Below, piece after piece: positions 44,700 through 53,810 of a stretch of DNA of 64,000 nt. Position 1 is the stretch's first letter; each line of letters starts with the position of its first letter. The notes beneath the pieces are model-generated. The model did not search any database. It was given only the letters and a program-made list of their open reading frames with translations, and was not told the DNA's origin. The position numbers and the translations under genes are program-made. Origin of the DNA: Bacillota bacterium (GTDB lineage: Bacteria; Bacillota; Clostridia; Peptostreptococcales; Anaerovoracaceae); assembly GCA_017472365.1 (NCBI GenBank), contig JAFUQN010000030.1, positions 62,001 to 126,000 of the forward strand, read 5' to 3'.

Positions 44700-44735
44700 C
44701 AAATTAGAAAGCCTCTTCTTTGAAAGAAGAGGCTC
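44700..44735 (-). terminator. Riboswitch-controlled terminator before metK
   Basis: On the minus strand: AGCCTCTTCTTT/AAAGAAGAGGCT with a short loop, then TTCTAATTT. It is the expression platform of the SAM-I riboswitch. Confidence 0.82.
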
Positions 44736-44757
44736 GACATACGTGTTTCGTTGATCG

Positions 44758-44890
44758 CTTCCTCATCTTTCAGACCGCCGCGCATCGCGCCACGCTTCTG
44801 TAGGATGTAGCACCTTTTCTCCCGCTTATGCGAGACAGAGGTTGCCGGGCTTCACAGGGCCTATTCCCTCAGCCGCTCTTGATAAGGCTT
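44758..44890 (-). promoter_or_regulatory. SAM-I (S-box) riboswitch
   Basis: On the minus strand the conserved S-box elements occur in order: CTTATCAAGAG, GGCTGAGGGA, GGCCCTGTGAAGCCCGGCAA, AAGGTGCTACATCC and GATGAGG, the last pairing with CTTATC to close P1. Ligand binding is expected to favour the terminator at 44700-44735 and reduce metK, and possibly lysC, transcription. Confidence 0.97.
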
Positions 44891-44925
44891 CCATAACTAC
44901 GGATATTCAATTCGAATTACACTTC

Positions 44926-44954
44926 ATTGTACATCGGCAGAAAGCCGCTGTCAA
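44926..44954 (-). promoter_or_regulatory. Promoter of metK
   Basis: On the minus strand: consensus TTGACA (44949-44954), 17 bp spacer, TACAAT (44926-44931). Confidence 0.8.
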
Positions 44955-44973
44955 CCGCTAATTTTCAATGTTT

Positions 44974-46212
44974 TTATTTCGCCAGCTTCACAACCGCCAC
45001 CAGCGGGTGGTCCAGAAGGCTCTGCAGCGTTTCCTGGTCAGCGTAGACAGCCATCCCCAGGAAGGTCAAACCATGTTCGCGAACGTAGTCCGCGGCTGCC
45101 GGATAGTTCTTCGGCCATTCTCCCATCATCTCCAGGAAGTCCAATCGTTCTTCTGCACTGAGATAATCCAGCATCTTCAGGAACTGAGCCGTCTGGAGTT
45201 CTTCATTTCGTTCGAAATCGTCCCACTTCATATTCGCCGGCATGATCCGTGTAGCGGGATCTGCATAGTCTCCGTATTCTTCCAACTGCGTACCGTAGAC
45301 GTCCCAATACCCGTAACTTTCACCTCTGGCACTGGACCAGCCGTTATCACTGTTTCTCAGTCCGCGGGTATCTACCAGGTTCCAGCAGTTCTCTGCACCG
45401 GTTTCATCCTTCAGAGTCCGTAGTTCCTCAAAAGTCAGAACGTGATCGAAGGAAATGTACGCGATCCGCATTTCCTCTGTAGCCGCGTTCATTTGGGCCA
45501 CATCTTCCCGGACATCAGCTTCCCAGTAGTTCTTCCATTCCTGACGGTGATACTGATTGATCTGATCATCTTCCTGATAATCGCAAAAATCGTTGGAATA
45601 TGTGTGCTTCAATACGTTGGAGTCGTACATGGTCAGAACGCCGCGCTGGACTTCGCCGCTGATCCGGTCATTAGCCATCCCATTGACCGTGATCCCCTGA
45701 AACAGCTGGAAGCTGTATTCCCCGAAGCCCCGCTCCGTCACGCTGGCACCATCAAACCGTACCAAAGGATAATTCAATTCCGTATAAACGCCCATATCGA
45801 TCCCGAACCGCTGCCTACTGGTATGACCATCTTCCCATTCCTGAAGGATCACATCCTCCGCCGGATCGTAATAGATCGAATCCACGATGGGAGATAAGCC
45901 GTAACACAGAAAAATCGTCAGCGCCACACCGATGGTCAGGATCACCGCGCCAGCTTTTAAAAACGCCCGGCGGATCGCTCTCTGGATCAGTTTCGAAAAC
46001 TGTTGCGCATCGTCTCTTACTGCGCCCCCGCCGTCACCTGGCCCGGCAGCCGCGCCTTCGGCGCTCCCGCCAGCGCCCAGTTCTTCCTCTAATTCATCAT
46101 ATAACAGCTCATTGAGCCACTTCTGCTTTTCCAGTTCTTCTTCAATCAAGCGAACTTCCTCTTCCGTGGCCGTTCCGTTTTTATATCTCTCAACGATGTC
46201 TTTAAAGTTCAT
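44974..46212 (-). CDS. Anti-sigma factor (Sigma_reg_N/Sigma_reg_C type membrane protein)
   Basis: A 412-residue single-pass membrane protein. The cytoplasmic N-terminus (MNFKDIVERYKNGTATEEE) resembles the sigma-binding head of this family. A Gly/Ala-rich linker (around residues 46-68) leads to a transmembrane helix (about 85-107, AGAVILTIGVALTIFL) and a large extracytoplasmic domain with the Sigma_reg_C-like segment AYISFDHVLTFEELRTL. It likely holds the sigma factor encoded just upstream until an envelope signal arrives. AAGGAGGGG precedes the ATG, and it overlaps the sigma gene by 11 bp. Confidence 0.82.
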   Translation of the reverse strand: MNFKDIVERYKNGTATEEEVRLIEEELEKQKWLNELLYDELEEELGAGGSAEGAAAGPGDGGGAVRDDAQQFSKLIQRAIRRAFLKAGAVILTIGVALTIFLCYGLSPIVDSIYYDPAEDVILQEWEDGHTSRQRFGIDMGVYTELNYPLVRFDGASVTERGFGEYSFQLFQGITVNGMANDRISGEVQRGVLTMYDSNVLKHTYSNDFCDYQEDDQINQYHRQEWKNYWEADVREDVAQMNAATEEMRIAYISFDHVLTFEELRTLKDETGAENCWNLVDTRGLRNSDNGWSSARGESYGYWDVYGTQLEEYGDYADPATRIMPANMKWDDFERNEELQTAQFLKMLDYLSAEERLDFLEMMGEWPKNYPAAADYVREHGLTFLGMAVYADQETLQSLLDHPLVAVVKLAK

Positions 46213-46771
46213 CCGTCGCCCCTCCTTTTGATGTATCAACACTGTCCGTACCTTCCTTCTCATAGGCCTCCATATGTTCTCTTAACTGCACTCTCGCCCG
46301 CAGCGCAATGACTCTCACATTTCCCGGTGAAATTCCCAGAACCGTTGCTATTTCCTTTTGAGACAGCCCTCCGAAATATTGCAGTAGAATTACCTGTGAT
46401 GCTGTCGAAGATAACTGCAGAATTCCTTTATACAACCGCCGGTTCCGTTCCGATTCTAAGATGTGGTCAAGTGGCGAACGGTTTTCCTTCCGGATTTGAA
46501 ATTCGCCCAAAAGGCCGGTTTCCGCAACAGGATCGTCAGAAGCAATCTCGCGCTTTTGATTACGCAGTGCATTGAAACAAAGATTCCGCGCCACTTTGTA
46601 GAGCCACGCCCGGAAATTTCCGTGATCCGGAGGCAATGACAGCATGGCCTTCAGAAAGACCTCCTGCAGGAGGTCGTTTGCCAGTTCCCGATCCCGACAC
46701 AGGGAATACAGATACAGAGACAGTTCTCCCGCATAGGCCGTATAAATTTCATATAGCAGCTGATTCTCCAT
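46202..46771 (-). CDS. ECF RNA polymerase sigma factor
   Basis: A 189-residue alternative sigma factor with regions 2 (LANDLLQEVFLKAMLSL, RAWLYKVARNLCFNALR) and 4 (ILLQYFGGLSQKEIATVLGI) only. The ATG at 46771 follows GAAGGGAGGGAACGGAT; an ATG seven codons earlier lacks a site. It overlaps the anti-sigma gene by 11 bp, the usual regulator pair. A TGTAACATTT element on the minus strand (46815-46824), followed by CACGTG at 46801-46806, might be an autoregulated ECF promoter, but the fit is weak. Confidence 0.92.
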   Translation of the reverse strand: MENQLLYEIYTAYAGELSLYLYSLCRDRELANDLLQEVFLKAMLSLPPDHGNFRAWLYKVARNLCFNALRNQKREIASDDPVAETGLLGEFQIRKENRSPLDHILESERNRRLYKGILQLSSTASQVILLQYFGGLSQKEIATVLGISPGNVRVIALRARVQLREHMEAYEKEGTDSVDTSKGGATDEL

Positions 46772-46843
46772 ATCCGTTCCCTCCCTTCTCATTGATACAA
46801 CACGTGAACAGAGAAAATGTTACATTTTCCCACGCTTATTTTA

Positions 46844-46870
46844 CAAAAAAACCGCCCGAAGGCGGTTTCG
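46844..46870 (-). terminator. Terminator after the 46871-48073 gene
   Basis: On the minus strand: AAACCGCC, TTCG loop, GGCGGTTT, with T7 in all. It begins one base after the stop codon. Confidence 0.85.
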
Positions 46871-48073
46871 TTACTGTTCTCCTTTAATGTCTTCCAGGAA
46901 ATCCTCAAAATCTTCGTAATCGCTTTGAACGAAATCCAAAAGTACCGGTTCTTTGAATTCGAACTTGGCCGTGGGCATCAACACCATACCGAGCTTACTT
47001 TTCTGCAGCTTCCGTTCAGCTTCCCAGATGGCCGGAAGCGTATAGGCTCCCACGATCAGCTGACCGAAATCCGTCATGTAAAACAGACTCTGGATATCGT
47101 CGTTCAGCCGGAAAATCCTGCGGTTGACGTGTTCGTTATTCTGGTGAAAGACCATGTACAGTTTTCCGTTATCGTGACGGCTTTTCATGGCCGTTGTCAG
47201 GATTTCTTCCAATACATTGTTGGCATCTTCTTCCTGGGCAAGAACCTCAAACACCGTAACAAATTCCGGACGCGACAACATCATCGCCACTTCCTGAGTA
47301 GTGACAGTAAACGCCGAACGGCGCTTTGCCGAGATGACTTTATTGTCTCCGACCTGAACCTCCGTCATAATCAGACGGTACTGGTTCAGATGATCCACCT
47401 CCACCAGCGATTCACTGAGATAAGAAGTCGATCCGTCTTCATTGATGAATTCTTCGATTGTATTCTTGTACAGAGTCGCACCGTACGGCTCTGCCACATC
47501 TTCGATCCGGCCGGATTCGATCCCTTCCATGTCGGAAACATAGGACAATCCCTTTTTATCCTTTCCGTAGGAACGCATCAAGAAGTAATGAACCAGCTCA
47601 TAATCGCTCTGCAGCTCTACACACATCTTTCGAACAATGGAACGGAGGAGCCAGGGATCATCCCCGATTTCATTTTCCAAAAGAAAGGCATATTCCTCAC
47701 GCGGTTCCGGAAGACGGACCCCCATCATCTGAGAGTCACGACAGAAATCCTGTACGAGGAAACGCGCTTCCTGCTCTGTCAGCGGAATCATCTGCCCGCC
47801 AAGACCCCCGAACATGGCATCTTCCATGGCCTCCACGGCCGATTCATCATCGCCGCGGTAACTTTTATAGCTGTCCAGTCCATATTCTTCGGCATCAAAA
47901 TAAAAGAACTGGTGAAATCCCATCGGTACTCCGGCCTCTTTGATTTCCCAGTGGATGCGAAGCCCTACCACGCCCATGAGACGGGTATCGGTGATATATG
48001 CAGCCACGAATTCCCTGTTTTCAATCCTGCTCTCGTTTCCGCCTTTGATGACTTTAAATCTGTTTCGGTCCAA
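46871..48073 (-). CDS. Conserved-looking cytosolic protein, 400 residues, function unknown
   Basis: I do not recognise the family. The product is soluble, acidic, without signal peptide or membrane helices; the C-terminus is strongly acidic (DYEDFEDFLEDIKGEQ). An N-terminal block (EFVAAYITDTRLMGVVGLRI, FHQFFYFDAEEYGLD) and a central helical region (PWLLRSIVRKMCVELQ) suggest at least two domains. The start is most likely a TTG at 48073, which has a perfect AAAGGAGG four bases before it; a GTG eleven codons upstream has none. It is monocistronic, from an extended -10 promoter about 95 bp upstream to a strong terminator. Confidence 0.8.
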   Translation of the reverse strand: MDRNRFKVIKGGNESRIENREFVAAYITDTRLMGVVGLRIHWEIKEAGVPMGFHQFFYFDAEEYGLDSYKSYRGDDESAVEAMEDAMFGGLGGQMIPLTEQEARFLVQDFCRDSQMMGVRLPEPREEYAFLLENEIGDDPWLLRSIVRKMCVELQSDYELVHYFLMRSYGKDKKGLSYVSDMEGIESGRIEDVAEPYGATLYKNTIEEFINEDGSTSYLSESLVEVDHLNQYRLIMTEVQVGDNKVISAKRRSAFTVTTQEVAMMLSRPEFVTVFEVLAQEEDANNVLEEILTTAMKSRHDNGKLYMVFHQNNEHVNRRIFRLNDDIQSLFYMTDFGQLIVGAYTLPAIWEAERKLQKSKLGMVLMPTAKFEFKEPVLLDFVQSDYEDFEDFLEDIKGEQ

Positions 48074-48169
48074 AGGAACCTCCTTTACTGAACTTGTGCA
48101 TTGCACTGCAACGTAGTATATGCAAATCGCATCAGATTATTGTTCCATTCAAAAATGAAGTCAGGATAT

Positions 48170-48178
48170 ATTATATCA
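48170..48178 (-). promoter_or_regulatory. Candidate promoter of the 46871-48073 gene
   Basis: On the minus strand: TGATATAAT, an extended -10 with consensus TATAAT (48170-48175). A weak TTTCGA lies 17 bp upstream. Confidence 0.45.
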
Positions 48179-48214
48179 TACTCCGACATTTTTCGAAACG
48201 TTATCCCTCCAAAA

Positions 48215-48246
48215 ACCGAATAGGGCTGTGCAATATGCACAGCCCT
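48215..48246 (-). terminator. Terminator after hbd
   Basis: Perfect 11-bp stem AGGGCTGTGCA/TGCACAGCCCT (48222-48232 with 48236-48246), 3-nt loop. On the minus strand it is followed by ATTCGGTTTTTGG. No T-run on the plus strand. Confidence 0.65.
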
Positions 48247-48285
48247 CGCGATTGTTATGTATTTGTTTGTTACGATGCTTTGAAA

Positions 48286-49134
48286 TTACTTTCTGTAATC
48301 GAAGAAACCGATGCCGGACTTTCTACCCAGCTTACCAGCTCTTACCATCTTCTTCAGCAGAGTGTGAGCTCTGTACTTCGGATCGCCGTATTCCTTATAC
48401 AGTACATCCATGATAGCCAGAACAACGTCCAGACCGATCAGGTCGCCCAGAGCCAGGGGGCCCATCGGGTGGTTAGCACCCAGCTTCATAGCGGTGTCGA
48501 TGTCTTCTGCAGAAGCAACACCGTCAGCCAGGATACCGATAGCTTCGTTGATCATCGGGATCAGGATTCTGTTTACAACGAAACCAGGAGCTTCTTCTAC
48601 TTCTACCGGAGTCTTACCCAGAGCTACGGACAGTTCAACGATGGTAGCCTTGGTTTCTTCGGAAGTAGCCAGACCCTTGATGATTTCAACCAGCTTCATA
48701 GCCGGAACAGGGTTGAAGAAGTGCATACCGATAACCTTGTCAGGTCTGTTGGTAGCGCTTGCGATTTCGGTGATGGACAGAGAAGAAGTGTTGGTAGCCA
48801 GGATGGTGTCAGGACCGCACAGTTCGTCCAGTTCCTTGAACAGAGCCTTCTTAGCTTCCATATCTTCCGTAGCAGCTTCGATGATCAGGTCAGCATCCTT
48901 CACGATTTCGATTTCGGTGGAACCGTGGATTCTGCTCATAACTTCAGCCTTGGTTTCTTCAGTGATCTTTTCCTTAGCAACCAGCTTGGACAGGTTCTTT
49001 TCAACAGTAGCGATACCCTTGTCGATAGAGCTCTGTCTTCTTGCTCTCAGAACTACTTCATAACCGTTCTGTGCGCAAACCTGGATGATACCAGCACCCA
49101 TAGTACCGGTTCCTAATACACCAATCTTTTTCAT
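48286..49134 (-). CDS. hbd: 3-hydroxybutyryl-CoA dehydrogenase
   Basis: Reduces acetoacetyl-CoA to 3-hydroxybutyryl-CoA in butyrate-type fermentation, or runs in reverse. 282 residues; the NAD-binding [12 protein letters not shown] and the HADH signature [17 protein letters not shown] are clear. The ATG at 49134 has GGAGG upstream. It has its own promoter with a Rex-like operator next to it, so it may respond to the NADH/NAD+ ratio. crt lies upstream on the same strand, but thl, bcd and etfBA are not in the window. Confidence 0.95.
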   Translation of the reverse strand: MKKIGVLGTGTMGAGIIQVCAQNGYEVVLRARRQSSIDKGIATVEKNLSKLVAKEKITEETKAEVMSRIHGSTEIEIVKDADLIIEAATEDMEAKKALFKELDELCGPDTILATNTSSLSITEIASATNRPDKVIGMHFFNPVPAMKLVEIIKGLATSEETKATIVELSVALGKTPVEVEEAPGFVVNRILIPMINEAIGILADGVASAEDIDTAMKLGANHPMGPLALGDLIGLDVVLAIMDVLYKEYGDPKYRAHTLLKKMVRAGKLGRKSGIGFFDYRK

Positions 49135-49188
49135 GATACATACCTCCATGATGATTCATTTAATTTCACAACGATACGAATTTTCGAA

Positions 49189-49206
49189 TCGTTACATTTT
49201 TAACAA
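49189..49206 (-). promoter_or_regulatory. Candidate Rex operator before hbd
   Basis: On the minus strand: TTGTTAA-AAAT-GTAACGA. The left half matches the Rex consensus (TTGTTAAnnnnTTAACAA) exactly and the right half at five of seven bases. It lies just downstream of the -10 of the hbd promoter, a position suited to repression. Confidence 0.5.
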
Positions 49207-49219
49207 TTCGTACATATTA

Positions 49220-49248
49220 ACTATACTACTACACCGTGAAAAATGCAA
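49220..49248 (-). promoter_or_regulatory. Promoter of hbd
   Basis: On the minus strand: TTGCAT (49243-49248), 17 bp spacer, TATAGT (49220-49225). Confidence 0.65.
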
Positions 49249-49287
49249 TAGTATAAATTAAAGTCCGTAAAATTTTTCGTACAGAGA

Positions 49288-50061
49288 TTATCTACCCTTA
49301 AATTCTGCCTTTCTCTTGCCCAGGAATGCAGCCATGCCTTCTTTCTGGTCTTCGGTAGCGAAGCACTTAGCAAACAGCTCGTTTTCGATCTTGATGCCTT
49401 CTTCCATGGAAACTTCAATACCGCGCTTGATTGCCTGAGTGGAATACTTCACAGCCAGAGGAGCGTTCTTTGCAATCTTCTTAGCCAGAGTCATAGCTTC
49501 TTCCATCAGCATTTCCGGTTCACAAACCTTAGAAACCAGACCGATGTTCTTTGCTTCTTCTGCATTGATCATTTCGCCGGTCAGGATCAGTTCCATTGCC
49601 TTTGCCTTACCGCAGATGCGGGCCATTCTCTGAGTACCGCAGTAACCCGGGGTGATGCCCAGACCAACTTCCGGCTGACCAAACTTCGCCTTTGCAGAAG
49701 CGTAACGGATATCGCAGCTCATAGCCAGTTCGCAGCCGCCGCCCAGAGCGAAACCGTTGATTGCAGCGATGGAAGGCTTGTCCAGCATTTCGATCTTTCT
49801 GAATACCTGGCTTCCCAGAACGCCGAAGTCATAACCTTCCTGTTCGGTCATGGTGCTCATCTGTGCGATGTCAGCGCCGGCAACGAAAGCCTTACCTTCG
49901 CCGGTGAAAATCAGAACCTGCACTTCATCGTCAGCAGCAGCCTGATCTACAGCAGCATCGATGGCCTTCAGCACATCAGCGTTCAGAGCGTTCATTGCTT
50001 CCGGACGGTTGATCTTGATTACTGCAACTTTTTCCATCTTTTCAAATACTACTACACTCAT
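49288..50061 (-). CDS. crt: Crotonase/enoyl-CoA hydratase
   Basis: Short-chain enoyl-CoA hydratase of 257 residues, expected to interconvert 3-hydroxybutyryl-CoA and crotonyl-CoA. The oxyanion-hole segments GKAFVAGADIAQM and NGFALGGGCELAMSCDIRYAS are present, and the catalytic Glu lies in FGQPEVGLGITPGYCG. GGAGGAATTGAA precedes the ATG. It lies directly upstream of hbd, separated by 153 bp containing the hbd promoter. A promoter of its own was not identified. Confidence 0.95.
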   Translation of the reverse strand: MSVVVFEKMEKVAVIKINRPEAMNALNADVLKAIDAAVDQAAADDEVQVLIFTGEGKAFVAGADIAQMSTMTEQEGYDFGVLGSQVFRKIEMLDKPSIAAINGFALGGGCELAMSCDIRYASAKAKFGQPEVGLGITPGYCGTQRMARICGKAKAMELILTGEMINAEEAKNIGLVSKVCEPEMLMEEAMTLAKKIAKNAPLAVKYSTQAIKRGIEVSMEEGIKIENELFAKCFATEDQKEGMAAFLGKRKAEFKGR

Positions 50062-50124
50062 TTCAATTCCTCCATTTTCCTTTTGGATTAAGTGATATTC
50101 TAAGCTCCTGTCAGAAACAGGGCA

Positions 50125-52080
50125 TTAGTTCATGTTACTATTGTTGTCTTTCTTCGGGCGCATCTGCGCTTCCGGATCGTAGTTGGGAACCAACTCCATC
50201 AGCCACGTTTTCGCCTCTTCATCGCTCTTGGTCAGGATGTCGCGGATACTGTCCTGAAGACCTCCTGGAACTTCCAGAAGACGGCTGAGCGCCGGCGACG
50301 GATCCACAGGATGGCCTACGAAAATCTTGTTGTGGGCCGTCGTCTGTATTCCTTCTTCATCCAGCAGAAGCTCTTCATACAGCTTTTCTCCGGGACGTAA
50401 TCCTGTGATTTTAATATCGATTTCTTCGTGGGGTTCGAATCCGGATAAGCGGATCAGCTTTTCTGCCAGATCCATGATCTTCACCGGTTCACCCATATCC
50501 AGAATGAAGATTTCACCGCCTTCCGCCATGGCACCGGCCTGAATTACCAGCTGGACTGCCTCGGGGATCGTCATGAAGTAGCGGCAAATTTCCGGATGCG
50601 TTACTGTAACCGGACCACCGTGTGCAATCTGTTCGCGGAAGATCGGAATGACACTGCCGTTACTCCCCAGTACATTTCCAAAGCGGACCGCTGCATAGTT
50701 GGTTCTCGAAGCGATACTCTTATCCTGAAGCATCATTTCACCCACACGCTTGGTGGCCCCCATAACGTTGGTGGGATTGACAGCTTTATCGGTACTGATG
50801 AGAACAAACTTACTGACCGCATGTTCTTCTGCCAAATCCAGCAGTGTTTTCGTTCCCTGGATATTGTTGACGATGGCTTCTCTCGGATTGGCTTCCATCA
50901 GCGGAACGTGCTTATGGGCAGCTGCGTGGAAGACCACGTGAGGCTTATATTTCCGGAACACTTCTTCCATCCGCTCGTTGTCGCGGACAGAACCGATGAC
51001 GATGTCGAATTCCACATCGGGATACTTTCCGTGGATTTCGTTCATCAGTTCAAAAATGCTGTTTTCATAAATATCCACCGCCACCAGACGTCTCGGCCTA
51101 AATCGGCAGATCTGACGGCAAAGCTCCGAACCGATGGAACCGCCGCCACCGGTGACCATGACGATCCTTCCCTCCAGGTAGCCGCTGATTGCTCTCAGGT
51201 TGACCTTGACCGGATCGCGGCCCAAAAGGTCCTCGATATCGATATCTCTCAGACGCTTGACCGATACCTTTTCGTTGATCAGGTCGTTCAGCCCCGGCAG
51301 GATCTGGACCTTGCAGCGGGTCTTACTGCATTCTTCCGCAATATCGCGGATCTGGATCTGAGATGCTGTGGGAATGGCAATAATAATCTCGTCCACACCG
51401 TATTTTCTGGCAACCCGTCGGATGTCCTGGCGGCCCCCGACGATCTTTACGCCCAAAATACGGTTTCCCTGCTTCTGCGGATTATCGTCGATGGCGACCA
51501 CCGCCTTCTTCCGGTTTTCCGGATGAAGCTTCATTTCACGAATCATAGCTGCACCGGCATCTCCGGCCCCTACAATCATGACACGGATCTGGTCAGCATC
51601 GCCCAAAACTGTATTTCGAACAGACGCTTCCACCGATGTGTCTTTTTTCGACTTATTCACATTGAATTTTCCCGGATACATCTGTTCGCGGATCAAGCGG
51701 TACAACATGCGGATCCCGCCGATCAACACGATGTCGATCATGACCACCATACCGTTGACACCACGGGGCAGGAACTGCTGGGTAAACTGCAGGAATGTGA
51801 TAGACAGGGCGTTTGCCACGCCGGTGACGATCAGCACCTTTATCAGTTCTTCCGAACCTGCGTACTTCCACAGGCTGTTGTACAGGCCTCCGAACCAATA
51901 GGTAGCAACTTTAACGAGGATCAACCCAATGGATGCACCGATGAAAATATCCAGATAGCTGACGAACTGGTTGCTGGTGACCACGAATTCAAAGCGCAAA
52001 AGCAGCGCCAGAATATATGCAAATATGATACAACAGGCATCCGCAAACATCAGCGCGATGACTTTTGAAATTTTTCTCAT
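50125..52080 (-). CDS. Membrane nucleotide-sugar 4,6-dehydratase, WbpM/PglF/CapD family
   Basis: A 651-residue enzyme that converts UDP-GlcNAc-type sugars to 4-keto-6-deoxy derivatives, the first step to rare amino sugars of surface glycans. Four N-terminal helices (1-120) anchor it. A first Rossmann-like domain (IRVMIVGAGDAGAAMI) and a second, SDR domain (MVTGGGGSIGSELCRQI near 307) follow. The catalytic region STDKAVNPTNVMGATKR has Met where most SDRs have Tyr, the hallmark of this subfamily. It overlaps the upstream glycosyltransferase gene by 4 bp. Confidence 0.93.
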   Translation of the reverse strand: MRKISKVIALMFADACCIIFAYILALLLRFEFVVTSNQFVSYLDIFIGASIGLILVKVATYWFGGLYNSLWKYAGSEELIKVLIVTGVANALSITFLQFTQQFLPRGVNGMVVMIDIVLIGGIRMLYRLIREQMYPGKFNVNKSKKDTSVEASVRNTVLGDADQIRVMIVGAGDAGAAMIREMKLHPENRKKAVVAIDDNPQKQGNRILGVKIVGGRQDIRRVARKYGVDEIIIAIPTASQIQIRDIAEECSKTRCKVQILPGLNDLINEKVSVKRLRDIDIEDLLGRDPVKVNLRAISGYLEGRIVMVTGGGGSIGSELCRQICRFRPRRLVAVDIYENSIFELMNEIHGKYPDVEFDIVIGSVRDNERMEEVFRKYKPHVVFHAAAHKHVPLMEANPREAIVNNIQGTKTLLDLAEEHAVSKFVLISTDKAVNPTNVMGATKRVGEMMLQDKSIASRTNYAAVRFGNVLGSNGSVIPIFREQIAHGGPVTVTHPEICRYFMTIPEAVQLVIQAGAMAEGGEIFILDMGEPVKIMDLAEKLIRLSGFEPHEEIDIKITGLRPGEKLYEELLLDEEGIQTTAHNKIFVGHPVDPSPALSRLLEVPGGLQDSIRDILTKSDEEAKTWLMELVPNYDPEAQMRPKKDNNSNMN

Positions 52081-53780
52081 GACTTTTCCTTTGATTTATG
52101 ATTGATTTTTTTATAACATGCTCTGATCATCAGCCATAAGGGCTGAATCAGGCAGTAGATTCCATATGCTGAAACCACCGCCATGAAGGGATAGACCACT
52201 GTCTTGTAACGGGGCTGAACCTCTGAAAGCAGAAGCAGCAGCGCAAAGCCGAACACCATCAGCGCCGAAACCATTACAGTCTTCCGTTCTCTCCGGAGCA
52301 GGGCGCCCACACCACCCAGGAACATCAGAAAACCTGTGGCCACGGTAAAGGCCTGCACCAAAGGCAGGTATTCATCGTAGAACACTTTCCCCGCCAGCGG
52401 ATTTTCTTCGTTGATCGTGTTCATCACGAACCGGAGTCCTTCGTTGTTTCCCCAGGCTTTCCGGAATTTATGCTCAATGAAGTCTTTCCACAGATCCGGT
52501 TCTTCGCCCGAGGTCACCAGACCGTTCTGTTCTTCGATAACTTCACGGAGATGCTCATTCATTTTTTCATTGACGATTTCAAAATCGTAATCGTATTCAC
52601 GAATCAATCCCAGATAGATATCCAGAGTTTCCTGGGACCACTGGCCACCGTGTTCCGCATTTAAACCTACGTTGAGGAAATACGGCGAAACGTCACGGTT
52701 GGATGTTCCGCTGACATAATTGTCGATATAATTGTAACTGTAATTCATGGTCCCGCTGTAAGCGAGGACAAAAGCGATTACAACAGCTGCCCATCGGACC
52801 ACGCGGTCCTTCGACAGCTTTCCGCGGGCGATCCACTGGAGAATAAACGTGATGATCAATGCAATGATCAGAATCTTATCCACGCTCTTGAAGAAGCTGG
52901 ATAATGCCAGCGTCGCACCGAACACAAATGCCGCAGGTATTCTCAACCAGATGTTTTTCGTAAATCTCCAGGCACAGACAAAGACCAGCAGCGCCCCGAG
53001 ACACAGGAAGATAAACGTAAAGTCCGGTGACAACAAGATCTCATAATAGAGATAGAATGGGTTGACACTGAACAGCAGCACGCTCAAAATCGCCAGAACA
53101 TCACTTCCGGAAGCCAGATACACCACCAGATAGAGCATGGCCACACTGGCGCAGGACGCAATGACATTCCACATGATCCCGGTCAGAGGAACGGCGCCGA
53201 AATGTACATTGAGGCAGTGGATCAGCTTTACGTACAGCGCCCAGTTGGGAAACGCCCGGTAGAAATTGATCCCCTGCACGTCGGCCACGATGCTTCCCTC
53301 TCTCAGAGACATGCGGAACACGCGGTCAAAGTCTACGATCTGAACCGTATCCAGACCGATCAGATCAATGACATCCATACGGATATTCCAGGAGAATACC
53401 ACCAGGAGCACCAGCTGGATCCACCAGGGAATGGTCCACAGACAGGAACGCTTTGGAAAGAGCACCGGCTTTATCCGAGCTGAAAGCGGAGAATCCGGCG
53501 CATTTTTTTCTTCGCGCTTTCTCCACAGGTTTGTCCAGTTTCCGAACACAAATGCATACGCCGTGATCTTCAGAATCGATTGTACGACAAAATGCATGGT
53601 CGGCTCCAGTACTTCGTCGGGAATGATCTTCGGATTCTCCGGCATTCCCACGTTTTCGCCTGTGTAAAACTCCAGGCTCATCTGATAAGCAACGTACCAC
53701 GCAAAAAGGATAAACAATATATAAAAGCAGACCGCTAAACCGCTGCTTATGACCTCTCGAACTTTATCCTTCTTTTTCAT
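52077..53780 (-). CDS. Polytopic membrane glycosyltransferase-like protein (GT-C fold)
   Basis: A 567-residue protein with about eleven transmembrane helices and a soluble loop towards the C-terminus (roughly residues 350-460). The early acidic DFDRVFRM segment in an extracytoplasmic loop and the overall layout recall lipid-linked-sugar glycosyltransferases of the GT-C class. No exact family could be named. No Shine-Dalgarno sequence precedes the ATG at 53780; instead an extended -10 promoter ends six bases before it, suggesting a leaderless mRNA. It is co-transcribed with the dehydratase gene (4-bp overlap). Confidence 0.72.
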   Translation of the reverse strand: MKKKDKVREVISSGLAVCFYILFILFAWYVAYQMSLEFYTGENVGMPENPKIIPDEVLEPTMHFVVQSILKITAYAFVFGNWTNLWRKREEKNAPDSPLSARIKPVLFPKRSCLWTIPWWIQLVLLVVFSWNIRMDVIDLIGLDTVQIVDFDRVFRMSLREGSIVADVQGINFYRAFPNWALYVKLIHCLNVHFGAVPLTGIMWNVIASCASVAMLYLVVYLASGSDVLAILSVLLFSVNPFYLYYEILLSPDFTFIFLCLGALLVFVCAWRFTKNIWLRIPAAFVFGATLALSSFFKSVDKILIIALIITFILQWIARGKLSKDRVVRWAAVVIAFVLAYSGTMNYSYNYIDNYVSGTSNRDVSPYFLNVGLNAEHGGQWSQETLDIYLGLIREYDYDFEIVNEKMNEHLREVIEEQNGLVTSGEEPDLWKDFIEHKFRKAWGNNEGLRFVMNTINEENPLAGKVFYDEYLPLVQAFTVATGFLMFLGGVGALLRRERKTVMVSALMVFGFALLLLLSEVQPRYKTVVYPFMAVVSAYGIYCLIQPLWLMIRACYKKINHKSKEKS

Positions 53781-53786
53781 AGGTTT

Positions 53787-53795
53787 ATTTTACCA
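53787..53795 (-). promoter_or_regulatory. Extended -10 promoter giving a leaderless GT-C mRNA
   Basis: On the minus strand: TGGTAAAAT (TG-n plus TAAAAT at 53787-53792), six bases before the ATG at 53780. Same layout as at birA. Confidence 0.5.
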
Positions 53796-53810
53796 CATTT
53801 CCATAGGATA

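Noticed and set aside
50596..52068. Long plus-strand frame opposite the WbpM-like dehydratase, and similar ones opposite metK (43537-44637), the corrinoid activator (7843-9150) and Tex (35953-36924)
   Set aside because: All are antisense shadows rich in His, Arg and Ser with no domain content or start signals.
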